From positions 1 through 13,685 of the forward strand of contig CAZSGN010000053.1 in NCBI GenBank assembly GCA_964606415.1: a stretch of DNA of 13,685 nucleotides. Direction: 5' to 3'. Shown here piece after piece: positions 1-6,818 of the stretch. Each line of letters opens with the position of its first letter. The first letter of the stretch is position 1. The translations under genes were made by a program, and so were the position numbers. The notes under the pieces are model-generated. The model did not search any database and was not told the origin of the DNA. It saw nothing but the letters and a program-made list of their open reading frames with translations. Origin of the DNA: CAZSGN01 sp964606415. GTDB taxonomy: Bacteria; Bacteroidota; Bacteroidia; Bacteroidales; JBBRXJ01.

Positions 1-332
1 ATTCCAAATAAAACTATATTATTTTGCAAATTATCAGGAATTTACATGATTATTAAGACTTATAACTTGTTAGGTGTTTCGGGAATGCAGGATAAAACGA
101 TACAATTTTAGGACATTATAAATTGTTTTTATATTTTCATAAGTTATTGATTCACAACATTAGGATCAGGAGTTCTGATATTGCACCTGACAATTAATAT
201 TTTATTCGTATAGCCGACGCCGAATACAATTGAAAAAAACTACGGCAGAATATAAGCAAAAATTATTGCAAGGCCAGGAAAAGGCTTTTACTTTTGCAGT
301 CGCAAACAAAAACAAATAATCAGTCCCGTCCA
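1..332. other. Intergenic region at the left edge; only a promoter recognised
   Basis: No convincing gene is visible on either strand. The longest ATG-started reading near position 47 stops after about 18 codons. The region is AT-rich. The one interpretable element is the promoter-like sequence at 266-296. Position 1 is a window edge, so the upstream gene is unknown. A short ORF remnant cannot be excluded. Confidence 0.5.
266..296 (+). promoter_or_regulatory. Bacteroidota-type promoter upstream of the decayed frame and pnp
   Basis: TTG at 266-268 is followed by a 20-base spacer and TACTTTTG at 289-296. This matches the Bacteroidota primary sigma consensus (TTTG, 19-21 bases, TAnnTTTG) at every conserved -7 position. 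Transcription would start near 303, giving a leader of about 30 bases before the ATG at 333. It is the best promoter candidate for the downstream phosphorylase, because 513-578 shows none. Confidence 0.6.
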
Positions 333-512
333 ATGTCATAAAAAGATATTTTTGCTCAACCAGGAGTTAGGCTTGGCGAAAAAAAGCTGAATGCTTTTCA
401 TCATACACTCGACAATAACAACCAAAAAGTCATTTTAACTGGCCCTGATATTGATACAAAGGATATAGATTTTTATGAAGACCTTGACCTATTTCCGGAA
501 CTACTTCAATGA
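333..512 (+). pseudogene. Decayed glycosyltransferase-like reading frame (TIGR04282 / DUF2064-like)
   Basis: The ATG at 333 is followed by TCA and then an in-frame TAA (339-341). Beyond it the frame stays open to TGA at 510-512. The 56 residues after the stop look like real coding sequence: a QPG..LGEKKLNAF segment, then KVILTGPDID, then a stretch rich in Asp and Glu ending FPELLQ. From memory, TIGR04282-family glycosyltransferases (the arsenosugar-associated group) have a middle segment of the type QPxGxxLGxxxxxAF...KVIIIGTDCP and end with a D(I/V)D..EDL motif. The remnant matches that order but lacks the full N-terminal nucleotide-binding part, the Cys of GTDCP and the DGGYYL region. I read it as an internally deleted, nonsense-interrupted relic lying between promoter and pnp. 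It could instead be an unrelated short ORF with a later start, so the family assignment is tentative. Confidence 0.4.
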
Positions 513-578
513 ACTTCACATGCTTTTGGCTTATAATATCATTTTTCCTAAATTAGCTCAACTTTTAAAAAACGCGTC

Positions 579-1391
579 ATGATGCAGCAATTAAATGAGA
601 CAACTGAATTTCTCAGAAAAAAAGGAATTAAAAACCCGGAAATCGGTATTGTATTGGGAACCGGCCTGGGAAAACTGGTCCAGGATATAGATATTGAAGC
701 AGAAGTTGAATATCCGGATATACCAAATTTTCCGGAGGCCACGGTTGAATTCCATTCCGGCAGATTAATATACGGAAATCTTCATGGGAAAAAAATTATT
801 GCCATGCAGGGACGTTTTCATTATTATGAAGGTTATACGTTACAACAAGTTACGCTGCCTATACGGGTAATGAAATTACTGGGTATTCGATTTTTAATGC
901 TCTCCAACGCTGCAGGTGCCGTAAACCTTGATTATAAAAAAGGATCATTAATGCTCATTGAAGATCATATTGATTTATTACCTGATAACCCGCTAAGAGG
1001 AATCAACCTGGATGCACTTGGCGATCGCTTTCCTGATATGAGCCAACCTTACTCAGAAAAACATAACCAACTACTTTTAAAAATTGCTGAGAATAAAGAC
1101 ATCCCTTTAAAAAAGGGAGTATATGCTTCAGTGGCAGGGCCTAACCTGGAAACCCGGGCCGAATACCGGTACCTGAAAATAATTGGGGCAGATGCCGTGG
1201 GCATGTCAACAGTGCCGGAGGTTATTGTGGCTAACCATATGTGCTTACCTTGCATCGCCGTTTCTGTTCTTACAGATGAATGCGATCCGGATAATCTTCA
1301 ACCCGTAGATATTCAGGAAATCATTGCGATTGCCGGTGAAGCAGAAGAATCCATGATCAAATTATTCAAAGGATTTTTATCTGAGATTTAG
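579..1391 (+). CDS. Purine nucleoside phosphorylase (trimeric, PNP/MTAP family)
   Basis: This cytosolic enzyme cleaves purine (deoxy)ribonucleosides with phosphate to a free base and (deoxy)ribose-1-phosphate in purine salvage. At 270 residues it is normal length for the trimeric class. Visible motifs are GTGLG (27-31, phosphate loop), HSGR (59-62), GRFHYYEGY (78-86), SNAAGAV (109-115), GPNLETRAEYR (187-197) and VGMSTVPEV (207-215). The base-contacting position, Asn in the classic inosine/guanosine enzymes, appears to be Asp233 in VLTDECDPDNL. Asp there is the MTAP-like state and in human PNP favours adenosine, so substrate range may include 6-aminopurines. The start could be either of two adjacent ATGs (579 or 582); no Shine-Dalgarno is seen. 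A decayed glycosyltransferase-like frame lies directly upstream and probably shares the promoter at 266-296. The 3' end overlaps the opposing kinase gene by 26 bases. Confidence 0.95.
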   Translation: MMQQLNETTEFLRKKGIKNPEIGIVLGTGLGKLVQDIDIEAEVEYPDIPNFPEATVEFHSGRLIYGNLHGKKIIAMQGRFHYYEGYTLQQVTLPIRVMKLLGIRFLMLSNAAGAVNLDYKKGSLMLIEDHIDLLPDNPLRGINLDALGDRFPDMSQPYSEKHNQLLLKIAENKDIPLKKGVYASVAGPNLETRAEYRYLKIIGADAVGMSTVPEVIVANHMCLPCIAVSVLTDECDPDNLQPVDIQEIIAIAGEAEESMIKLFKGFLSEI

Positions 1392-2367
1392 CATCTAACT
1401 CTTTTTCAACAGGAATGATCAACTTAAAGGACGTTGTATGATTACTATGTATGGTTAACTGCCCATTTAACTGACGGCTAAGAGATTCTATCAAACGCAT
1501 CCCCAATCCCGGTTCTTTATTCCGGAGCGCTTCGTCGAAAGGATCACCATCATTAGAGATCACAATTTCAAGATGATGGGCAGGTTGCCGATGTAATGAA
1601 AATACAATTTGTCCTTTATCATAATTCTTAAAACCGTGTTTTAAAGCATTAATAATAACTTCTGTCGTAAAAAGTCCCAGGGAAATTAAAAGATCCGATT
1701 TAAGTTGTATATCTTCAATATTTAAAGAATATCGAATGCTCTTTCCTTTTTCTTCATATGTGTCCTGAATAGAACCTATTAAACTCGTGAAATGGTCTTT
1801 TGCATTGATATTAATAAAATCGTTGCTCTGGTATAATTTATCATGGATTAAACGAATGGAATTAATTCGTTCCTGCAACTCATTCATTTTATTCTTTAAT
1901 AATGTTTGATCATGAATACCAACATCCTTTTTTTCCTCAATTTTTAATAAAGAAGTAATCAAGGAAAGATTATTCTTAATCCGGTGATGAATTTCTTTCA
2001 ATAACAACTCCTTTTCTACTAAAACTTTCTTTAATTTTTTATTAAGATCAATAATATAACCGATGGTTATACCAAAAAGAAATATCATGATATAATAACC
2101 AATAAAGATGGAAACCGGAAAAAAGGGCTTATAAACAATAAACGTTAACCAGGAATTAACCAATATGATAAAAAGACTAACCAAAAAGCCTCCCCGCAAA
2201 CCATAAAAAACTGCAGCTAAAATCAGTGGAATAAAAGCATCAAACGCTAAAAAAATTAAAAAATACTCATCATTCTCGAACCCCACAGAAAAATATTCAA
2301 AATAAATATATAAAACCAGGGACAAGCCAAGAAGTATAGATTTTTTATATTTTAACAAAACAGCCAT
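1366..2367 (-). CDS. Membrane sensor histidine kinase, HisKA_2 type
   Basis: This is an inner-membrane two-component kinase of 333 residues. The N-terminal part has about four hydrophobic segments (roughly 10-27, 35-56, 61-80, 84-106) with almost no periplasmic loop, so sensing may occur within the membrane. A short basic helix leads into the dimerisation/phosphoacceptor motif EIHHRIKNNL (125-134); His128 is the likely phosphorylation site, the other candidate being His127. The HATPase domain follows, with N-box TEVIINALKH (235-244), SNDGDP (271-276) and GLGMRLI (287-293). This HHRIKNNL type is the HisKA_2 class common in Bacteroidota. No response regulator is encoded nearby, so it is an orphan here and its partner and signal are unknown. 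The C-terminal codons overlap the end of the oppositely oriented phosphorylase gene. No clear promoter was found upstream. Confidence 0.93.
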   Translation of the reverse strand: MAVLLKYKKSILLGLSLVLYIYFEYFSVGFENDEYFLIFLAFDAFIPLILAAVFYGLRGGFLVSLFIILVNSWLTFIVYKPFFPVSIFIGYYIMIFLFGITIGYIIDLNKKLKKVLVEKELLLKEIHHRIKNNLSLITSLLKIEEKKDVGIHDQTLLKNKMNELQERINSIRLIHDKLYQSNDFININAKDHFTSLIGSIQDTYEEKGKSIRYSLNIEDIQLKSDLLISLGLFTTEVIINALKHGFKNYDKGQIVFSLHRQPAHHLEIVISNDGDPFDEALRNKEPGLGMRLIESLSRQLNGQLTIHSNHTTSFKLIIPVEKELDAKSQIKIL

Positions 2368-2497
2368 GTAAGCTTTTACGCAAAAATTTTTATAAAGTGT
2401 CGCAAATTAAGGTGATTTATGCTAAATAATTTGGTGATTTACCAAAAAAAAACAAAAAATTATTTGATTTGTGCTGTTTCACTATGGTCTGCAGAAA

Positions 2498-3640
2498 TTA
2501 TCCCGCATGCCTGAAGCGGTAGAGTGAACGGAGCAGAATGGTTAAAAGAAAAGGCACCAGGGCAGGATGCAAAACCTGGGGAATAATATTCCAGCAAACC
2601 AAAACCATCAAAGACAAAATGGCACTAAACCCAAAATAAATTTGTTTTACTTTATAAAACCTCTTGGTTAAAAGAAAACCCGCTACAAACAAGTGAGTCG
2701 GTAAAGCCCATAATAAATTAAAATTATCTTTAGTAGCCAAATGCTCTGATGCAAACCAAAGAAAAAGAATTAAAAAACCAAGTATACCCAACACCGCAAA
2801 AAGAAATACATCAAACCACCTTGCCCACTGTTTTGAAAAAAAAGTAGTTAAAGAAAACAGAAAAAATAAACAGAAAAACAACATCGGGTTGAAAAAGGGG
2901 CGTTCCGGATCCCATTCAGCTCCTTGATGTATTATATTTTTACTTTTCACCAAGTCATGCACACCAAACTTTGATTCAGCAAATGCTTTCATCATCCAGT
3001 CAGGTAAAAACATATACTCGGCAGGCGTGGCAATCTTGTCTGTTGGTAAGCCTAAAATCAAATCAATACCTAATTTACTCCATGGCTTGGCATATAAAAA
3101 AGGGGCCAATAACTGGCGAAAAGTTAAAATTGTATCCGGCTGAAATCCATTATAAGTAACATGATTCTGCGTTGCCCTGGCAATAATGTCCCTAATGCGT
3201 GTAGCACAATTATCAAAGAAAAAATCATAAGGATAATAGCGGTTTTCGGGTTTTAAATTTTCTTCCAGTAAATTTACCAGTTCTTGCTTATAAAAATGGG
3301 GAATATTAAGTTCTTGTTCATATACAGTCCTGTCCTCAAAAACATATTCCGGCATAAACCCTCTAAAAGAAGAAACACTGAGCATATAAGGAAGTTTTCC
3401 CCGGACAAATTTGTAATAAAAATTGGGTGTGGAAAAATCAAATGTGCCATAATTAAAAACAAGATCTGTATCAGTAGCAGGATCCTGCACACGAATCGCA
3501 CTGTGGCCAAAAATAGAATAAAGCTCCTCTCCCGGATCAGCAGTTAATAAACTAACTTTGGCCTCATCACTAATAACAAAAGCATATCCGGAAAAACTCA
3601 AATAGAAAAACAGGATTAATGACAATATTTTTCTCATCAC
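2498..3640 (-). CDS. DUF4105 / Lnb-like membrane protein (candidate lipoprotein N-acyltransferase)
   Basis: This 380-residue envelope protein has a signal peptide (about 1-20), a periplasmic domain to about 250 and a C-terminal block of roughly four to five membrane helices (about 253-372). The periplasmic part carries SIFGHSAIRV (42-51) and FFDNCATRIRD (141-151); His46 and Cys145 are the obvious candidate catalytic pair. Another conserved-looking stretch, SEHLATKDNFNLLW (298-311), sits in the membrane part. This layout matches the DUF4105 family of Bacteroidota. As I recall, that family includes Lnb, reported to N-acylate outer-membrane lipoproteins where a classical Lnt is missing; assigning that reaction here is inference from the family. 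Start is either of two adjacent ATGs (3640 or 3637). It lies 113 bases downstream of the SUMF1-fold gene on the same strand, so co-transcription is possible but not shown. Confidence 0.85.
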   Translation of the reverse strand: MMRKILSLILFFYLSFSGYAFVISDEAKVSLLTADPGEELYSIFGHSAIRVQDPATDTDLVFNYGTFDFSTPNFYYKFVRGKLPYMLSVSSFRGFMPEYVFEDRTVYEQELNIPHFYKQELVNLLEENLKPENRYYPYDFFFDNCATRIRDIIARATQNHVTYNGFQPDTILTFRQLLAPFLYAKPWSKLGIDLILGLPTDKIATPAEYMFLPDWMMKAFAESKFGVHDLVKSKNIIHQGAEWDPERPFFNPMLFFCLFFLFSLTTFFSKQWARWFDVFLFAVLGILGFLILFLWFASEHLATKDNFNLLWALPTHLFVAGFLLTKRFYKVKQIYFGFSAILSLMVLVCWNIIPQVLHPALVPFLLTILLRSLYRFRHAG

Positions 3641-3753
3641 TATAGCAAATTATTAATTTACTAATCTTACGGGGAAAAGATTAAAAAGTTTTCTGATTTT
3701 CTAAAAACGCTAATCTTTGTGTTTCCATATTTCTTAATATCTACAAATGCATC

Positions 3754-4467
3754 CTATTGCTTCTTTTCACAGGCACAACGAAACCCGAGCCAGGGAGCTG
3801 GCCTGGTATACAGCATATCAAGCATATTCATGGATTCATCTTTCTTTTGTTTCCAACTACCCCCTTTAGCAATCCCTTTGTTTTGAACCATTTCTGCAAT
3901 ATTACCAAAAACATGATAAACACCTATTTTATTAGGCCAATAAGCATCAACAGGCGCTGTTAAATGATAATAATCATCATTTTGTTCATCTAAAGCCATA
4001 TGGGGTTCGTTAAAGTTGAACTTTCTTCGATCTCTGTGCCTGCGTTTAATTTTAACCAAAGGAATACCAGCTAATTTTTCCCATTCCTTTTTAGTGGGTA
4101 AGCGAAAATGATATTGTCCGTCAGGATCATTTTCCTGACCCAACCACTCACAAAAATCTTTAGCCTGCTCATAAGATATACCAACGACTGGATAATTACT
4201 ATATGCTTCTTCCTGAAAATAAATACTCACGTAAGGTTTATTCACATGCTTCCATACACCTGTATCAGGAAAAGCGGTTTTGTATTCTTCCGAATCTAAT
4301 CCATATTTTTCTTCGATATTTTCCAAATATTCCTGATAGTGAGCATTGGAAACTTCTGTTTTTTGTATAAAAATCTTACTATCAAGGGCAGCCATATTTG
4401 GTGGCCTTTTGGCTTCAGCAATCAATAAAAAAAATAAAAACGAAAAAATAATTAAAGAAGTTTTCAT
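3754..4467 (-). CDS. Exported SUMF1/FGE-fold protein (GldJ/GldK-like fold, probably not an enzyme)
   Basis: This 237-residue protein has a signal peptide (about 1-19, ending IAEA) with no lipobox Cys, so it should be a soluble periplasmic or secreted protein rather than a lipoprotein. SUMF1/formylglycine-generating-enzyme fold signatures appear in order: KTEVSNAHYQEYL (36-48), YPVVGISYEQAKDFCEWL (92-109), FRLPTKKEWE (121-130), FGNIAEMV (187-194), KGGSW (201-205) and WLGFRCAC (226-233). The Cys pair needed for oxidation in true formylglycine-generating enzymes is not evident; the only clustered cysteines are at the extreme C-terminus (231 and 233). Bacteroidota use the same fold in gliding/type IX secretion lipoproteins (GldJ, GldK) and many unassigned exported proteins, and the exact role here is unknown. 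A strongly basic insert (KIKRRHRDRRKF, 139-150) stands out. A promoter with one mismatch is at 4491-4522. Confidence 0.82.
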   Translation of the reverse strand: MKTSLIIFSFLFFLLIAEAKRPPNMAALDSKIFIQKTEVSNAHYQEYLENIEEKYGLDSEEYKTAFPDTGVWKHVNKPYVSIYFQEEAYSNYPVVGISYEQAKDFCEWLGQENDPDGQYHFRLPTKKEWEKLAGIPLVKIKRRHRDRRKFNFNEPHMALDEQNDDYYHLTAPVDAYWPNKIGVYHVFGNIAEMVQNKGIAKGGSWKQKKDESMNMLDMLYTRPAPWLGFRCACEKKQ

Positions 4468-4490
4468 GGTTATATTAAGACTTTCATCAA

Positions 4491-4522
4491 TAAAACTAAT
4501 TACTCAGGTGAAAGTAATCAAA
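4491..4522 (-). promoter_or_regulatory. Bacteroidota-type promoter for the SUMF1-fold gene
   Basis: Read on the minus strand, TTTG (4522-4519) is followed by a 20-base spacer and TAGTTTTA (4498-4491). This is the Bacteroidota consensus with one mismatch at the last base of the -7 box. It lies about 24 bases upstream of the ATG at 4467, giving a very short leader. Confidence 0.5.
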
Positions 4523-4651
4523 TTTTTCTTTGAAACAAATCAAAATTTTTTGAAATATAACTGCTGAATCCTAATTTAAGCAATATGAGTTATGCATCGT
4601 ATTGTTTTCCTTCGCGTTAATCCTTGTTATACCAGGACGTATCTGTCGCTA

Positions 4652-4900
4652 TCAGCACTGATTCCTCGCACAAGGACTATTTGTAATAAAAAACCCAAAA
4701 AATCCACCGATCAGCAGACTTTGTATGACTTTCCCGGCCGGCAATACATCCATTGCCCGGCCTTCCGAAAAATAAAATAGTCCAAAACCAACAGCAGCCC
4801 CAACAATAATACTTATTAATGATCTTTTAAAATGAGGTGAGCTCAAAAGCCCTTTCAATCCCTTTTTATCAGACTCCAGTTCAAGTTTCTTAAATTCCAT
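4652..4900 (-). CDS. Small two-helix membrane protein ending in NSPCARNQC
   Basis: This 82-residue protein of unknown function has a charged N-terminus (1-25), a first membrane helix (about 28-46), a short loop with EGRAMD (46-51), a second helix (about 58-73) and a C-terminal tail NSPCARNQC with Cys77 and Cys82. From memory, similar short proteins with the same ending occur in other Bacteroidota, so the gene is likely real; no activity is known to me. The cysteines could bind a metal or form a disulfide. An upstream in-frame ATG at 4942 would add 14 residues, but a TATATTTG promoter box at 4927-4934 lies between the two ATGs, which favours the start at 4900. The gene is isolated: 184 bases separate its stop from the SUMF1-fold gene start. 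Confidence 0.75.
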   Translation of the reverse strand: MEFKKLELESDKKGLKGLLSSPHFKRSLISIIVGAAVGFGLFYFSEGRAMDVLPAGKVIQSLLIGGFFGFFITNSPCARNQC

Positions 4901-4926
4901 ATGTTTCACATTTATATTTAATAATG

Positions 4927-4934
4927 CAAATATA
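4927..4934 (-). promoter_or_regulatory. Putative -7 box (TATATTTG) for the small membrane protein
   Basis: The minus strand reads TATATTTG, an exact match to TAnnTTTG, 26 bases upstream of the ATG at 4900. No clear TTG is found 19-21 bases further upstream, so this is only half of a consensus promoter. Confidence 0.4.
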
Positions 4935-5092
4935 TAGATCATTCTAAATTAAACCTGTTTAATAGTTGTAAAACTTGAATATCCTGGCTTAATTTTTAAA
5001 ATTATTAAAAAAAAGACATGCAATTTGTAATACGCTCAACGAATAAGCGTCTAAAATTTTGTTTGTAAAATATATAACTTCTAAAACATATA

Positions 5093-5719
5093 ATGATGAA
5101 AAATTTAGCTTTAGTAATAGGACTTTCACTATCAATCACTGCCTGTGGCCAGGATTATAAAAAACATGGTATTGATACTTCCGAAAAAACACCCCAGGGA
5201 TTAGCAGTAAATGATGAGGCACCTAATTTCAAAAAAACAGATCAGGAAGAAAACCCTGTTGAACTTTATGAGTTAACAAAGGAAAAAGCAGTGGTGATTG
5301 TTTTTTATAGAGGAAACTGGTGTCCTGTTTGCAATAAGTTTCTCCAACGATACCAGGATTCACTTGAAATGATTGAAGAAAAAGGAGCCCGTCTTATCGC
5401 CATTACGCCGGAAAAACAAGAAGAAACATCCGAGACAGGAGAAGAATACAAGGCCGGATTCAGTATTATTAGTGATTCCGACCGTGAGATCATGAAAAAA
5501 TACGGAGTAGATTTTCGGGTTACCGGCGGATACGCTACCATGGTAAATACTTTTATGTTCAAAAGCATCGCGAATCATAACGAACAGGAGGACCCCTACC
5601 TGCCTGTCCCTGCAACTTATATCATAAATAAGGAAAACCAAATCCACTACAGACAGTTTGACCCCAATTATAAAAAAAGAGCCTCGGTTAAAGACATTCT
5701 TGATCATTTACCCAGGTAA
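5093..5719 (+). CDS. Peroxiredoxin-like (AhpC/TSA, thioredoxin-fold) lipoprotein
   Basis: This is a 208-residue thiol-redox lipoprotein. The N-terminal signal ends in a lipobox (ITAC, Cys18), so the protein is predicted to be membrane-anchored outside the cytoplasm. A thioredoxin-fold domain begins near residue 38 (NDEAPNF), with the active-site segment FYRGNWCPVCN (71-81), giving the CxxC pair Cys77/Cys80. LIAITPEK (101-108), SDSDREIMKKYGV (127-139) and PVPATYIINKENQI (171-184) follow and match the AhpC/TSA fold. The RGxWCPxC signature is that of the peroxiredoxin-like AhpC/TSA subfamily rather than of TlpA. The physiological reaction (peroxide reduction or thiol-disulfide exchange on exported proteins) is inferred. 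The start is one of two adjacent ATGs (5093 or 5096). The gene converges on the glycosyltransferase gene with only 8 bases between the stops. Confidence 0.9.
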   Translation: MMKNLALVIGLSLSITACGQDYKKHGIDTSEKTPQGLAVNDEAPNFKKTDQEENPVELYELTKEKAVVIVFYRGNWCPVCNKFLQRYQDSLEMIEEKGARLIAITPEKQEETSETGEEYKAGFSIISDSDREIMKKYGVDFRVTGGYATMVNTFMFKSIANHNEQEDPYLPVPATYIINKENQIHYRQFDPNYKKRASVKDILDHLPR

Positions 5720-5727
5720 AAAACAAT

Positions 5728-6726
5728 TCACCCAATCATCAGGTAATCCTGATTGACACGATAACCTCTTTCATTCAAATAATTCTCAATCATAGAACGT
5801 GCATCAGGGATGGTTACAGCAACCAGTACAAAAACCCGGCCCGGATCCGGAAGTGATGAATAATGATAACATGGAGCCGCAGTAGTCTTGTCAGCCTGAA
5901 TATCAACATAATAAATGATATTCAGGCCTTTATCGGTTAATATTTTCATGCGCTGCCTCGTTTTTCTGCCAGCGCCCCAAACAACAACATCCAGGAAATA
6001 AGGATTGACTTTTTTTAAATGCATGGCCAGGTAATAGCTTTTAATATTGAAAAAGGCTTCGACACGATAACGTTCATCTTTCCTGGTCAGGCGAGCTGGT
6101 GAATCGTACCAATTTAACAAAACATCATCAAGCTTAGCCAACCTGGCTCCCTTGCTCAACCAACGCAACCACAACTCGTAATCTTCGGGAAAATCACCAT
6201 GTATATAAGAACCGAATTTTTCGAGACTATTCCTTCTAAACATAGCTGTTGGGTTAATAACAGGTGTTTCAATAAACTGATGTTGCTGGATATCTTCCGG
6301 CGATAAAATTTGATTATTCCATTCAACAAAACGCTTCAATCCCTCTGAAAAAAATGATCCTGGCACATGTCTGGCCTGAGATCCAACCATATCAATATCC
6401 TGATGTTGCTCCAAATATTCTTTTTGTTTCTCAAGCCTTTCCGGCAATACCTCATCATCAGCATCCATGCGTGCTATATAAGGACAGGTTGCTCCTTCGA
6501 GGCCTCTGTTAAAGGCATAAGATACACCTTGTTTTTTCTCATGAACCAAAGAAAAACGTGAATCTTTTAAAAAAGGAGTAATGACTCTTTGAAAACCATC
6601 AGTTGAATGATTATTAACCAAAAAGCATTCAAAATTCCTTTCTGTTTGCTTCTGTATACTCAACAAAGCCCTTTCCAAAGTTGCTTCGGATTGATAAAAA
6701 GGAATAATAATACGAATATGGGACAT
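5728..6726 (-). CDS. Family-2 glycosyltransferase with a C-terminal Rossmann-like extension
   Basis: This 332-residue cytoplasmic or membrane-associated enzyme has an N-terminal GT-A domain typical of GT2: IRIIIPFYQSE (4-14), VNNHSTDG (37-44, nucleotide-sugar loop), ARMDADDE (85-92, metal-binding DxD) and FPEDYELWLRW (179-189, catalytic-base region). From about 246 a second domain begins with VVVWGAGRKTRQRM (247-260), a glycine-rich nucleotide-binding-like loop, followed by an alternating strand/helix pattern (IYYVD, VFVLVAV) to the end. Such a short Rossmann-like tail is known from some Bacteroidota GT2 proteins; its job is unknown to me. No other polysaccharide or O-antigen genes are near, so donor and acceptor sugars cannot be predicted. 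The gene is divergent from cobS across 92 bases (to the ATG at 6819), and no good promoter was identified for it. Confidence 0.9.
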   Translation of the reverse strand: MSHIRIIIPFYQSEATLERALLSIQKQTERNFECFLVNNHSTDGFQRVITPFLKDSRFSLVHEKKQGVSYAFNRGLEGATCPYIARMDADDEVLPERLEKQKEYLEQHQDIDMVGSQARHVPGSFFSEGLKRFVEWNNQILSPEDIQQHQFIETPVINPTAMFRRNSLEKFGSYIHGDFPEDYELWLRWLSKGARLAKLDDVLLNWYDSPARLTRKDERYRVEAFFNIKSYYLAMHLKKVNPYFLDVVVWGAGRKTRQRMKILTDKGLNIIYYVDIQADKTTAAPCYHYSSLPDPGRVFVLVAVTIPDARSMIENYLNERGYRVNQDYLMIG

Positions 6727-6782
6727 GGAAAACTTATTAAGAAGGGTTGAAACTAAAACAAGCTTTTTTGCAACGAATCTTT

Positions 6783-6790
6783 TATGTTTG
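6783..6790 (+). promoter_or_regulatory. Putative -7 box (TATGTTTG) for cobS-cobC
   Basis: TATGTTTG matches TAnnTTTG exactly and ends 28 bases before the ATG at 6819. A TTTG at 6767-6770 is too close (12 bases) to be the usual -33 partner. Start-site use at 6819 rather than 6807 fits this box. The leader is too short for a cobalamin riboswitch. Confidence 0.45.
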
Positions 6791-6818
6791 TGATCTGTAA
6801 ATTTAAATGTTTTTTATC

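Noticed and set aside
3274..3547. Overlapping ORFs on both strands inside the DUF4105 gene
   Set aside because: They are out-of-frame shadows of a clearly coding frame with family motifs.
3754..4467. Formylglycine-generating enzyme activity or sulfatase maturation
   Set aside because: The catalytic Cys pair is not evident and no sulfatase gene is nearby; only the fold is supported.
4901..4942. Upstream ATG for the small two-helix membrane protein
   Set aside because: A TATATTTG promoter box lies between it and the preferred ATG, and the extra residues are not family-like.
6727..6818. Cobalamin riboswitch before cobS
   Set aside because: The divergent gap is about 90 bases, far too short for the element, and no B12-box-like sequence is visible.
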